Notes: generated from the sequence alone by a model not told the origin. A stretch of 53,502 nt of DNA from CAXYVC01 sp964292295 (GCA_964292295.1 CAXYVC010000007.1:1-53502), one strand, 5' to 3'; positions 25,718 through 33,670 are shown, counted from the first letter of the stretch. Numbers and translations are program-made.

Positions 25718-26604
25718 AGGCACCTCTTCAGCTTGGCGCGCTGGACTTCCTCGATGGGCAGGATGTCCTGGCCCTTGGAGTGCAGTGCCAGGGAGACGTG
25801 GCGCAGGTCCCGGGCGAGCTTCCGCATGCCGTCGGGCTCCAGGCTGGCCGCATGGTCCGTGCCCTTCCAGGTGCGGTCCAGGGTGAAGTGGCGCTCGAAC
25901 ACCCGGGCGCCCAGGGTGAGTGCCGCCACGTCGACGGCGATGCCGAGATGATGTCCCGAGAAGCCGATCTCCTTCACGCGGCCGCCGAAGGACGCGCGGA
26001 GGCGGGAGATTTCCAGGAGGCAGACGTCCTCGAAGGGGACGGGATACCCGGAGGTGCACGCGTAGAGCACGAGGTCTTTGGCGCGCCCGCGCTCCTCGAA
26101 GAGGCGCACGAGCTCCTCCTCTTCAGCGCGGCTTGTCATGCCGAGGGAAACGTGGACCTCCCCGCCGAAGTGGTCGCAGAGCCAGAGCAGCATCGGGCGG
26201 TTCAGGTTGCAGGCCGAGGGGATCTTCATCCGGGACGGCTAGAGGGTGGCAATCTCTTTGGCGGAGCTGAGGTCCCACACGGAGCTCAAGTATTCGACCT
26301 CCCAGCGCTCACAGTGCTCTTTCAGCTGGCGGTGCTGGTCCAGGTTGAACTCCAGGTAGTCCCGGTGCTCTCCGTAGGTGGCACCGTAGCTGTTGGAAGG
26401 GTTCGGATGGGGTGCCGCGTATTCCTCGGGACTGAGCAGTTCCCGGTTGTTCCGCTTCTGAAACTTGACGACGTCCACCTTGCAGAAGCAGGCTGCGACC
26501 TGGATCATCTCGAGCGCGGTGTCCAGCTCCCCGCGGTGGTTGCATCCGACTTCTGCAATGAGGATGGGCGCGGGCGAGCGCAGGGCAGCAGTGGCTTCCT
26601 GCAT
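25714..26604 (-). pseudogene. neuB: NeuB-type nonulosonate synthase interrupted by one in-frame TAG
   Basis: NeuB condenses PEP with a 6-carbon sugar to make sialic or legionaminic acid. The upstream part (26604-26242) reads IAEVGCNHRGELDTALEMI, VKFQKRNN and SSVWDLSSAKEIATL. Then comes TAG (complement of 26239-26241), and the same frame continues PSRMKIPSACN, EVHVSLGMTS, GFSGHHLGIA and ERHFTLDRTWKGTDHAASL. Without the stop it would be a 295-residue TIM-barrel enzyme without SAF domain. No frameshift is present. Options are a recent nonsense mutation, amber readthrough or a sequencing error. Start ATG 26604 has GGAG 9 nt upstream. Coupled to neuA by GTGA. Confidence 0.9.
26239..26241 (-). other. 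In-frame amber codon within neuB
   Basis: TAG on the minus strand, flanked by ATL and PSRMKIPSAC in one continuous frame. One base change from AAG, CAG or GAG would restore the protein. The next in-frame ATG (26229) is three sense codons on and has no ribosome site. Confidence 0.9.
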
Positions 26605-26690
26605 CAGGTTGTTCTCCAAGAGGAATCTGCCTCGAGACGGCGCAGGGTTTCCACTCTACCTCTGATGACCGGAGCTGTTGAGGGGCAGGC

Positions 26691-27494
26691 CTACAGGAAG
26701 AGCAGCAGGCTGAGGGCCATCACGCCCATGCCCGCTACCAGGCCGCCGATGCAGTGGTGGTGCGCGCCGTACTTCTGGGCGGTGGGCAGCAGCTCGTCGA
26801 GGCTGATGAAGACCATGATGCCCGCCACCGCCGCGAAGGCCAGGCCGAAGGTGGCGCCGGTGAAGAAGGAGCGCAGCAGCAGGAAGCCCACCAGGGCCCC
26901 CGCGGGCTCCGCGAGTCCCGAGAGGAAGGACTGCAGGAAGGCCTTGCGGCGGCTGCCGGTGGCGTAGTACACGGGCACGCTCACGGCGATGCCCTCGGGG
27001 ATGTTGTGGATGGCGATGGCCACGGCGATGGGGACGCCCAGCTTGGGTTCCTGCAGGGCGCCCAGGAAGGTCGCCAGCCCTTCGGGGAAGTTGTGGAGGG
27101 CGATGGCCAGGGCCGTCATCAGGCCCATGCGCTTCAGGCGGGCCGCCTGGGGATCGGGTGCCCCCTGGAGCTCCTCCACGCCCCGCAGCTCGTGGGGGTT
27201 GTCCGCCTCGGGCACCAGGAGGTCCACCAGGGCGATCACGCCGATGCCCGCAAAGAAGGCGAGGGCCGTGGCCCAGGCTGCTCCCCGCGCGCCGAAGGGC
27301 GCCACGAGGCTGGCCTGGGCCTTGCGCAGGATCTCCGCGAAGGCGACGTAGATCATCACGCCCGCGGAGAAACCGAGGCTCACGGCCAGGAAGCGCGTGT
27401 TCGTGCGCTTGGCGAAGAAGGCGATGGCGCTGCCGATGCCCGTGGCGAGGCCGGCCAGGAGGGTGAGCCCGAAGGCGAAGAGGACGGGGTGCAT
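26691..27494 (-). CDS. zupT: ZIP-family zinc/metal transporter ZupT
   Basis: 267-residue inner-membrane protein with eight hydrophobic spans. The two metal-binding helices are clear: LMTALAIALHNFPEGLATFLG (about 127-147) and VAIAIHNIPEGIAV (about 157-170), the HNFPEG/HNIPEG hallmark of ZupT, which imports Zn and other divalent cations. The cytosolic loop at about 92-120 holds ADNPHELRGVEEL. ATG 27494 fits the family start. No Zur or other metal regulator is seen alongside; the only immediate neighbours are neuB and mobile-element debris. Confidence 0.92.
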   Translation of the reverse strand: MHPVLFAFGLTLLAGLATGIGSAIAFFAKRTNTRFLAVSLGFSAGVMIYVAFAEILRKAQASLVAPFGARGAAWATALAFFAGIGVIALVDLLVPEADNPHELRGVEELQGAPDPQAARLKRMGLMTALAIALHNFPEGLATFLGALQEPKLGVPIAVAIAIHNIPEGIAVSVPVYYATGSRRKAFLQSFLSGLAEPAGALVGFLLLRSFFTGATFGLAFAAVAGIMVFISLDELLPTAQKYGAHHHCIGGLVAGMGVMALSLLLFL

Positions 27495-27645
27495 GGGTCT
27501 AGGATGCCGCCTTCTCCACCGTGATGACCATGAGGGGAGCCCCTTGGGTCAGGAAACAGGGCCTTTGAACCCCCTGGGTGCAGGGGAGGCTATACTTCTG
27601 TCGCCAAGGGGGCAGTTTTCGGTGTCGCCTGACACATGCGAATAA

Positions 27646-28018
27646 GAGCGCCTAACAAAACCCTCTTGTACAAGCAGTTGCAGATGCAGATATAGAGGGA
27701 TGGTCCGAGAGATTTTGCCATCTGAGCTGTGGAAGAAGATCGAGCCGGTGATCGCGGAGCTGGATCCGCGGGCGCGGACGGGAAGGCCGCGGGTGCCTGA
27801 TCGGGACGTGCTCCGGGGAATCCTGTTCGTGCTGAAGACGGGCATCCAGTGGGAGTTCCTGCCCCAGGAGATGGGCTGCGGCAGCGGCATGACCTGCTGG
27901 CGCCGCCTGAAGCGCTGGCACGAGCTTGGGGTCTGGGACCGCATCCACCGGTTGTTGCTGGACGAGTTGCAGGAGGCCGGAAAACTGGACTGGTCACGCG
28001 CTTCGCTGGATGCCTTCG
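27646..28018 (+). mobile_element. Truncated IS5-family insertion sequence (left part)
   Basis: The probable left end starts GAGCGCCTAACAAAACC at 27646, preceded by TAA, which fits the TNA targets of the IS1031-type subgroup. The transposase start follows at 27700. Sequence homologous to the element stops at about 28018, and no matching inverted right end occurs before 28710. The right two-thirds of the element is gone. Confidence 0.7.
27700..28018 (+). pseudogene. IS5-family transposase, N-terminal fragment
   Basis: About 106 residues of an IS5-family transposase: the DUF4096-type N-terminal domain with GRPRVPDRDVLRGILFVLKTG, FLPQEMGCGSGMTCWRRL and VWDRIHRLLLDEL. It stops at LDWSRASLDA, exactly before the first catalytic Asp region would continue, so there is no DDE domain. 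The frame stays open beyond 28018 by chance in unrelated DNA. Transpositionally dead by itself. Confidence 0.8.
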
Positions 28019-28048
28019 CTCCGCCCGTCGTTTTCGAACTTCCCAAAC

Positions 28049-28709
28049 TCACCCTGGCCTTCGGTCCCGCAGGTTCCCGCCCCGTGCGCTTCCAAGAACC
28101 GACGCAAAGTGTGCATAGACGGATGCCTCGAACTCGGGAGTCGAGTTGTTGGCGATCGCGCCCATGGTATCCACCTGCACGTTCGAAGTCCCGGCCTTGG
28201 CCTGGGGCTTCGTCGCATCGGGATTCGTGCGCGTCTTCGCCATGGATCCAGCGTGCTGCCCGGCCTGCGGACCCGTGGCCGCACGGGGCCGTTCCTGGCC
28301 CTTGCACGCGGCGTTCCCGGTGGTATCTTTTCCGCCGTGGTGGGAAGCCTGGCCGGAAGGCAGGCCCTGCGACCCGGGATGCGTGGCGTGGCCACTCCCT
28401 CCGGTCCCCAGGTTCGCATCTGGCCCGCCGCAGCTTTCGATGGCCCGTGCAAGCTGCGCGGGCCTCACCGTGTAAGCGGTAAGCACGCGATACCTGGATG
28501 TCCCCTGCATTCGGCAAGGAAGCAGCTGGACCACCGAGCACTTCTGCGATCCGCGCCGGATGAACAGCTTGGCGCCCTTGGCACGGTCATCCTCGATCCA
28601 GAAACCATCCCCGCCCAGCACGAAACGGATGTGCTCCGCCACGTCCTCATCCGCGTGGAACTCGTTCGGGTGCTTCGCCAGGATCCAACCGAGGTCTGCG
28701 AAGACAGGT
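28049..28709 (-). pseudogene. 5'-truncated phage-type nuclease-domain protein (PBECR-like)
   Basis: An open frame with no start of its own: it begins at the junction with the TlpA-like gene stop and reads FADLGWILAKHPNEFHADED, EHIRFVLGGDGFW, AKLFIRR and YRVLTAYTVRPAQLA. The His-Pro, then strand, then TAY pattern resembles the phage Barnase/EndoU/ColicinE5/RelE-like nuclease domains (PBECR) found at the ends of MuF proteins. A low-complexity linker and a 64-residue tail (MAKTRTNPDATKP onwards) follow and may be a separate gene. The 5' part is missing. Assignment is by motif shape only. Confidence 0.4.
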
Positions 28710-29228
28710 CTAGGACTCCCGGAGAGCCGCCTCCAGGGCCCGGGCGGCGCGGCCCTCGCTGTAGCCGCTCCAGCGCTCCCGCAGGCGCCCCTGCCGGTCG
28801 ATCACCAGGGTGGTCGGGATGCCCCGGATGGGGCCGAAGGGCGCGAGGGCGCCCCGACCGTCAGGCAGCACGGCGCTGAGGCCCAGGTTCCGGTTGGCCT
28901 CCAGGAAGGGCTTCACGTCCGCCCAGCCGTTCCGGTCCACGGACACGGCCAGCACCACGTAGTCCTGCCCCCCCTGCTGCTGGAGGGCGGCCACCTCGGG
29001 CAGGCTGGCCCGGCAGGGGGGGCACCAGGTGGCCCACACGTCCACCAGCACCACCTTGCCCGAGTGCTCCGTGAGGGTGTGCCGCTGGCCCTCCGCGTCC
29101 AGGTAGGCCACCTGGGCCACCAGCTTGCGGTCTCCGGCGGGCACCACCCCTTGAGGGGCCGAGCGTCCGCAGGCGCTGAGCAGGAGGGCCAGGGGAAGGA
29201 GGGCGGGGAACAGGCGGCGAAGGGCCAT
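28710..29228 (-). CDS. TlpA-like thiol-disulfide oxidoreductase lipoprotein
   Basis: 172 residues. Lipoprotein signal with LLSAC (lipidated Cys20). Thioredoxin fold at about 35-168 with the redox motif WCPPC (68-72), preceded by VVLVDVWAT, and the cis-Pro loop GIPTTLVID. It would reduce or exchange disulfides in the periplasm, for example in cytochrome c maturation or protein repair; no ccm genes adjoin it. GGAGTTCCC-ATG start. Its 3' end abuts mobile-element debris, so its native terminator has been lost. Confidence 0.9.
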   Translation of the reverse strand: MALRRLFPALLPLALLLSACGRSAPQGVVPAGDRKLVAQVAYLDAEGQRHTLTEHSGKVVLVDVWATWCPPCRASLPEVAALQQQGGQDYVVLAVSVDRNGWADVKPFLEANRNLGLSAVLPDGRGALAPFGPIRGIPTTLVIDRQGRLRERWSGYSEGRAARALEAALRES

Positions 29229-29266
29229 GGGAACTCCGGGACTGCCTGCATCATAGCCACGGAAAA

Positions 29267-29284
29267 GGGCCCCTTGCGGGGCCC
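29267..29284 (-). terminator. Intrinsic terminator after lumazine-binding-like gene
   Basis: 7-bp stem GGGCCCC/GGGGCCC with a GCAA loop in the minus-strand RNA, followed by TTTTCC. Separates the 29331-29801 gene from the TlpA-like gene. Confidence 0.75.
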
Positions 29285-29330
29285 CCGTTCACGCACTCCG
29301 GGTTCCTCTCACCCACCGGCTCCAGTCTCC

Positions 29331-29801
29331 TCAACCCATTCCGGAACCCATCCACTCCCAGAGCACGTTCACGATCCCGTAGCCCCCGCCGGTGCTGGCG
29401 AGGTGCAGGTAGGCGTTCCATCCGGCCATCTCCACGCGCAGGCTGGCGGAGCGGCCCCGGAGGTCCAGCACGGTGACCTCCCGCCTGCGGCGGGCCTCCA
29501 GGGTGCGGTTCCCGAGCAGGGCGGGCAGGCCGGCGGCCTGGGCGAGGCTGAAGGGCTCCGGAACGGCCCCGTCCGCCACCTGGACGATGCGCTTGGCCAG
29601 CTCCGGGTGCAGGCAGCGCTGCAGGGCCTCCGCATCGCCCGCGAACCAGGCGCTGGCGAAGCTTTCCGCCACCCGCACCGCCGCCTCGAGCTGGCGGGAG
29701 GGCCGCAGGCTCGGAGCCCCCTCCGGCAGCGGGCGGGCGATTCCCGCGGTCCCGAGGGTGCCGACCAGCAGCAGGGATGGCTTCAGGGTTCCACGGGGCA
29801 C
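29331..29801 (-). CDS. Exported lumazine-binding/NTF2-like protein
   Basis: 156 residues. Signal-like N-terminus (PSLLLVGTLGTAGIA), then a putative lumazine-binding (NTF2-like) domain: AVRVAESFASAWFAGDAEALQRCLHPELAKRIV, a strand-rich middle with VTVLDLRGRSASLRVEM, and YLHLASTGGGYGIVNVLWE. The family is structural and often lacks a known substrate; lumazine binding is only in the name. I chose GTG 29801 because GGAGG lies 5 nt upstream; an ATG at 29837 or upstream would give an unlikely N-terminus. Confidence 0.65.
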   Translation of the reverse strand: MPRGTLKPSLLLVGTLGTAGIARPLPEGAPSLRPSRQLEAAVRVAESFASAWFAGDAEALQRCLHPELAKRIVQVADGAVPEPFSLAQAAGLPALLGNRTLEARRRREVTVLDLRGRSASLRVEMAGWNAYLHLASTGGGYGIVNVLWEWMGSGMG

Positions 29802-29939
29802 GGCGTCCTCCCCCAGGCACAATCGGAGGTGCCCCATGGGTGCATGAATTCCAAGGAGGGTTCCCGGAAAAAAAGGGGCATGGAAGGGCATCCGTTGCCC
29901 GTCTCACGGCCCGGCGGTCTTCCCCCGCAAGTATGAGGG

Positions 29940-30115
29940 CCTGGCCTTGTGCTGGATGCACGGGAAGCAGGTGCGAATCCTGCGCTGCCCCGCAACGGTA
30001 TGTGCCCCGGGAGACCGGGCGGCCGCATCCGGGTCACTGGAACGCCGTTCCGGGAAGGCTCGGAGCTTCTTCGGAAGTGGCCTCGCGCGAGCCCGGAGAC
30101 CGGTCCAGTGCCCAT
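29940..30115 (+). promoter_or_regulatory. Cobalamin (AdoCbl-type) riboswitch
   Basis: Conserved elements in order: GGGAAGCAGGTGCGAATCC, GCTGCCCCGCAACGGT, CACTGG...GGGAAGGC and the B12-box-like GAGCCCGGAGACCGG at about 30089-30103. These are the core J3/4, J6/3 and kissing-loop-proximal signatures of the cobalamin riboswitch. It lies about 90 nt before bzaF, so cobamide excess should repress the bzaF-cbiB-cobD operon. The exact ends are approximate. Confidence 0.92.
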
Positions 30116-30207
30116 CCACCTCCGCCGAGGGAGCGGTCGGTGCCCGGAAGCCTCCCTGGCCCATGGGTGCCCTGTCCTTCCCCGGCGCGCACCCGCGGGA
30201 GGCGCGC

Positions 30208-31533
30208 ATGCTCACCCAGATCCAGTTCGCCCGGCAGGGCCTCCTCACCCCCCCCATCCGCACCGTGGCGTCCCAGGAGGGGCTCGATCCCGAATGGGTG
30301 CGCCAGCGGGTGGCCGAGGGCCGCATCGTCATCCCCTGCAACCCCGCCCGGCCCGGCCAGAAGGTGGTGGGCATCGGCCACGGGCTGCGCACCAAGGTGA
30401 ACGCCAGCATCGGCACCAGCTCCGACATCTGCGACGTGGCGCTGGAGGTGCGCAAGGCGCGGATCGCGGAGGCCGAGGGGGCCGATACGCTGATGGAGCT
30501 GAGCGCAGGGGGCGACCTGGACGCCATCCGCCGGGAGGTGCTCTCCGCCGTGGAGCTTCCCGTGGGCAACGTGCCCCTCTACCAGGCCTTCTGCGAGGCG
30601 GCGCGCACGCACGGCGACCCGAACAGGCTCGACGTCGAATACCTCTTCGACCTGATCGAGCGCCAGCTGTCGGACGGCCTCAGCTTCATGGCCATCCACT
30701 GCGGCCTGAACCGCTTCACGCTGGAACGCCTGCGCAAGCAGGGCTACCGCTACGGCGGGCTGGTGAGCAAGGGGGGCACCTTCCTGGTGAGCTGGATGGA
30801 GACGAACAACAAGGAAAACCCGCTGTACGAGCAGTTCGACCGCGTGGCGGGCCTGATGGCGAAGTACGACGCGGTGCTTTCCTTGGGCAACGGCGTGCGT
30901 GCGGGGGCCATCCACGACAGCCACGACCGGGCCCAGATGGCCGAGATGATCCTCAACTGCGAGCTGGCGGAGCTGGGCCGCGACATGGGCTGCCAGATGA
31001 TGGTGGAAGGGCCCGGCCACGTGCCGCTGGACGAGATCGAGGCCAACATCATCCTCGAGAAGCGCATGAGCGGCGGCGCGCCGTACTACGTGCTGGGCCC
31101 CCTGCCCGCCGATCGGGGGGCGGGCTACGACCACGTCACCGCCGCCATCGGCGCCGCCGAGAGCGCGCGCTACGGCGCCGACCTGATCTGCTACATCACG
31201 CCCGCCGAACACCTGGCCCTGCCCAACGAGGACGACGTGCGGGAAGGCGTGCGCACCACGCGCCTGGCGGCCCACATCGGCGACCTGGCGAAGTACCCCG
31301 AACGTCGCGTGTTGGAGAAGCGCGCCGCCCTCACCCGGCGGGACAGCCGGTGGGCCGAGCACATGGACCTGCTGCTGTTCCCGGAACGGGCCCGTCAGAT
31401 CCGCGAGAGCCGCAGGCCGGCGAAGGAGGAGACCTGCACCATGTGCGGGGACTTCTGCGCCAACCGGAAGGGCATGGAGCTCTTCCGCACCTGCACGGGC
31501 CCCGACAAGCGCCTGGAGGAATGCCGGCCATGA
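30208..31533 (+). CDS. bzaF: ThiC-type radical SAM enzyme, probable 5-hydroxybenzimidazole synthase BzaF
   Basis: 441 residues of the ThiC fold: VNASIGTSSD, MELSAGGDLDAIR, HCGLNR, SKGGTFLVSW, VEGPGHVPLDEI, GPLPADRGAGYDH, ITPAEHLALP. The C-terminal cluster motif is CTMCGDFC (about 411-418). ThiC makes HMP-phosphate from AIR; the paralogue BzaF converts AIR to 5-hydroxybenzimidazole, a cobamide lower ligand, in anaerobes. I prefer BzaF because a cobalamin (not TPP) riboswitch and cbiB/cobD flank it. ATG 30208 has GGAGG 5 nt upstream. A plain ThiC cannot be excluded without phylogeny. Confidence 0.8.
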   Translation: MLTQIQFARQGLLTPPIRTVASQEGLDPEWVRQRVAEGRIVIPCNPARPGQKVVGIGHGLRTKVNASIGTSSDICDVALEVRKARIAEAEGADTLMELSAGGDLDAIRREVLSAVELPVGNVPLYQAFCEAARTHGDPNRLDVEYLFDLIERQLSDGLSFMAIHCGLNRFTLERLRKQGYRYGGLVSKGGTFLVSWMETNNKENPLYEQFDRVAGLMAKYDAVLSLGNGVRAGAIHDSHDRAQMAEMILNCELAELGRDMGCQMMVEGPGHVPLDEIEANIILEKRMSGGAPYYVLGPLPADRGAGYDHVTAAIGAAESARYGADLICYITPAEHLALPNEDDVREGVRTTRLAAHIGDLAKYPERRVLEKRAALTRRDSRWAEHMDLLLFPERARQIRESRRPAKEETCTMCGDFCANRKGMELFRTCTGPDKRLEECRP

Positions 31534-31664
31534 CGGGCGGAGCGCGCGGCCTGTTGCGCGTCCCCACCGGCGGGAGGGCGCTGGACGTGCCGCTGGGGGC
31601 CGCGGATCGCGTGACGGAAAGGTGTGTCGTGACGCATCCCTTCCAGGCGGTCATGGCGCTCTGA
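31530..31664 (+). CDS. Micro-ORF coupled between bzaF and cbiB
   Basis: 44 codons starting with the ATG that overlaps the bzaF stop (ATGA) and ending in a TGA that overlaps the cbiB ATG (TGATG). Text: MTGGARGLLRVPTGGRALDV then PLGAADRVTERCVVTHPFQA. No signal or membrane span and no family recognised. Either a real small protein of the cobamide operon, a remnant of a lost gene, or a pure coupling device. Confidence 0.4.
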   Translation: MTGGARGLLRVPTGGRALDVPLGAADRVTERCVVTHPFQAVMAL

Positions 31665-32599
31665 TGGTGTGCCCCCTGGTGTTCCTCGGCGCGGGCCTGC
31701 TGGACGAGGCGCTCGGCGATCCCGAAGGCTGGCCCCATCCGGTGCGGGCCTTCGGGTGGGCCATCGCCCGCCTGGACGGCGCGCGGAGGGGGATCGCCGC
31801 TCCGGCTGCGCTGCGCCTGTGGGGCGTGCTGCTGGCCCTCGGCCTGCCCGCCCTTGCCGCCGCCTTCGTCTGGGGGCTCCTGCGCCTCTGCGGCCCCTGG
31901 GGCTGGATCGCCGAGCTGCTGCTGGGCGCCTGGATGCTGGCGGGGCGCAGCCTGCGGGACGCGGTGCGCCCCGTGGCGGCGGCCCTGGAGGCGCGGGACC
32001 TCCCGGCCGCCCGCCGGGCGGTGGCCCGCGTGGTGGGGCGGGACACGGAGGGGCTGGACGGGAGCGAGGTGGCGCGGGCGGGGCTGGAGACGCTGGCCGA
32101 GAGCCTTTGCGACGGTGTGGTGGCGCCCCTCTTCTGGTTCGCGGCGCTGGGCCTTCCCGGACTCTGGGCCTTCAAGGCCGTCTCCACGCTCGACAGCATG
32201 GTGGGGCACCGGGAGGCGCCCTGGACGCACTTCGGCTGGGCCTCGGCCCGCCTGGACGACGCGTTGAACTGGGTTCCCGCCCGGCTGACGGCGCTTCTCG
32301 TGGCCCTGGCCGCGGGGTCGGGCCGGGCGCTGGCCTTCGCCTGGCGCGACGGGGGGAAGACGGAAAGCCCCAACGCCGGCGTGGTGGAGGCCGCCTTCGC
32401 CGGGGCGCTGGGCGTGCAGCTGGGCGGAACGAACGGGTACGACGGCGTGGCGAAGGAGGGCCCGCGCCTGGGCGACCCCGGCCGCGCGCCAAGCGCTGCG
32501 GTCCTGAGGGAAGGCCTGAACCTCGCTGCGCGGGTGAACCGCCTGGCCCTCCCGGCGGGCGCGCTCGCGCTCCTGGCGCTCCGGGGGCTGCATGGCTGA
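31664..32599 (+). CDS. cbiB: Adenosylcobinamide-phosphate synthase CbiB/CobD
   Basis: 311-residue membrane protein that attaches (R)-1-amino-2-propanol phosphate to adenosylcobyric acid. Family landmarks: LLDEALGDPEGWPHPVRAFG near the N-terminus (DP and HP pair), LETLAESLCDGVVAPLFW, AVSTLDSMVGHR, FGWASARLDDALNWVPARL, and SPNAGVVEAAFAGALGVQLGG (here ESPNAG). About four membrane spans. ATG 31664 overlaps the micro-ORF stop; the stop overlaps the cobD-like start by 8 nt. Confidence 0.93.
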   Translation: MVCPLVFLGAGLLDEALGDPEGWPHPVRAFGWAIARLDGARRGIAAPAALRLWGVLLALGLPALAAAFVWGLLRLCGPWGWIAELLLGAWMLAGRSLRDAVRPVAAALEARDLPAARRAVARVVGRDTEGLDGSEVARAGLETLAESLCDGVVAPLFWFAALGLPGLWAFKAVSTLDSMVGHREAPWTHFGWASARLDDALNWVPARLTALLVALAAGSGRALAFAWRDGGKTESPNAGVVEAAFAGALGVQLGGTNGYDGVAKEGPRLGDPGRAPSAAVLREGLNLAARVNRLALPAGALALLALRGLHG

Positions 32600-33620
32600 G
32601 GCGCTGCACGGCGGGCGCGTCCACGCCGCCGCGCGGGAGTTGGGCTGTGCGCCCGGCGAGCTGCTGGACTTCAGCGCCAACCTGAACCCCCTGGGGCCGC
32701 CGGAGGGCGTGCTGCGGGTCTTCCGGGAGGCCACGCCCGCCCTGCTGGCGGCCTACCCCGATGGGGAGGCGCCGGAGCTTCGGGCCCTGCTGGCCGCCCG
32801 TCACGGCGCGCCGGAGGCCTCGGTGGTGCTCGGCCACGGCGGCGCGGCGCTCCTGATGCTGGCCCTGCGGGCCCTCGCCCCACGCCGGGTGCTGGTGCCG
32901 GTTCCCTGCTTCCGGGAGCAGCCCCGGGCCCTCGCGGCGGCCGGTGCGGAACTGGTGCCCTTCCCGCTGCCGGGGCTGCGCCTGGATCTGGAGGCGCTGG
33001 GCCCCGCCCTGGAGGGCTGCGACGCCCTGCTGCTCACGAACCCCCACAACCCCACGGGCCAGCTGCTCTCCCGCGCGGCCCTCCTGGCCTTCGCGGAGGC
33101 CCATCCGGACCTGGCGCTCGTGGTGGACGAGGCCTTCGGCGACTACGCGCCCGGAAGCTCCCTGGCGCCGGAGCTGCTGGCGCGCCCCCGCACGGTGCTG
33201 CTCCAGAGCCTCACCAAGTTCCACGCCATGCCGGGCTTGAGGGTGGGCCACGCCCTGGCGGACCCGGCCACGGCCGTGCGCATGGCCGAGCTCCAGGAGG
33301 GCTGGCCCGTGGGGCAGCTCGACCAGATGGCCGCCCGGGCGGCGTTGGAGGACGTGGCCTACGCCCGGCGCAGCCTGGAGGCCTTCCGGGAGGACCTGGC
33401 CGCCTTCCGGGCGGAGCTGGAGGCCCTGGGCCTCGCGCCCCTGCCCAGCGGCGCGCCCTTCCTGCTGGTGCCCGTCCCCGTTCCCGGCACGCGCCTGGCT
33501 GCGGCGCTCCGGCGCGAGGGCATCCTGGTGCGCACCTGTGCCGACTGGCCCGGGCTCGGCGACGGCTTCCTGCGGCTGGCCGTGCGCCGCCGGGCCGACC
33601 GCTGTGGCGCGGCGAAATGA
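32592..33620 (+). CDS. cobD: L-threonine-O-3-phosphate decarboxylase CobD-like (HisC-fold), C-terminus altered by prophage
   Basis: 342-residue PLP enzyme supplying aminopropanol phosphate to CbiB. ALHGGRVHAAARELG is the CobD-type N-terminus; LDFSANLNPLGPP, LTNPHNPTG, VVDEAFGDY and the PLP lysine in LQSLTKFHAMPGLRVGH are visible. After FLRLAVRRRADR the protein ends in five residues and a stop, about 10-15 residues earlier than relatives usually do. The last codons coincide with the presumed prophage end, so the native tail has probably been replaced. Activity may be retained because the lost part is peripheral. Confidence 0.85.
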   Translation: MAEALHGGRVHAAARELGCAPGELLDFSANLNPLGPPEGVLRVFREATPALLAAYPDGEAPELRALLAARHGAPEASVVLGHGGAALLMLALRALAPRRVLVPVPCFREQPRALAAAGAELVPFPLPGLRLDLEALGPALEGCDALLLTNPHNPTGQLLSRAALLAFAEAHPDLALVVDEAFGDYAPGSSLAPELLARPRTVLLQSLTKFHAMPGLRVGHALADPATAVRMAELQEGWPVGQLDQMAARAALEDVAYARRSLEAFREDLAAFRAELEALGLAPLPSGAPFLLVPVPVPGTRLAAALRREGILVRTCADWPGLGDGFLRLAVRRRADRCGAAK

Positions 33621-33629
33621 AAACGCGTG

Positions 33630-33670
33630 GCGCGTCAAAATGAATGGAAGTCCCAAACATTTTGACGCGC
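33630..33670. repeat. 13-bp perfect inverted repeat near prophage end
   Basis: GCGCGTCAAAATG (33630-33642) and its exact complement CATTTTGACGCGC (33658-33670), 15 nt apart. It sits between the presumed phage terminus and the last late gene. Could be paired transposase-binding sites at the phage end, or the terminator of the late transcript. Confidence 0.7.

Noticed and set aside
27566..27593. TTGAAC and TATACT as a promoter for the IS5 fragment
   Set aside because: Spacer is 20 nt, too long for sigma-70, and no intact gene follows.
28019..28482. Continuation of the transposase frame past 28018
   Set aside because: The frame is open by chance; the text after SLDA matches no DDE domain and lies antisense to the nuclease-like frame.
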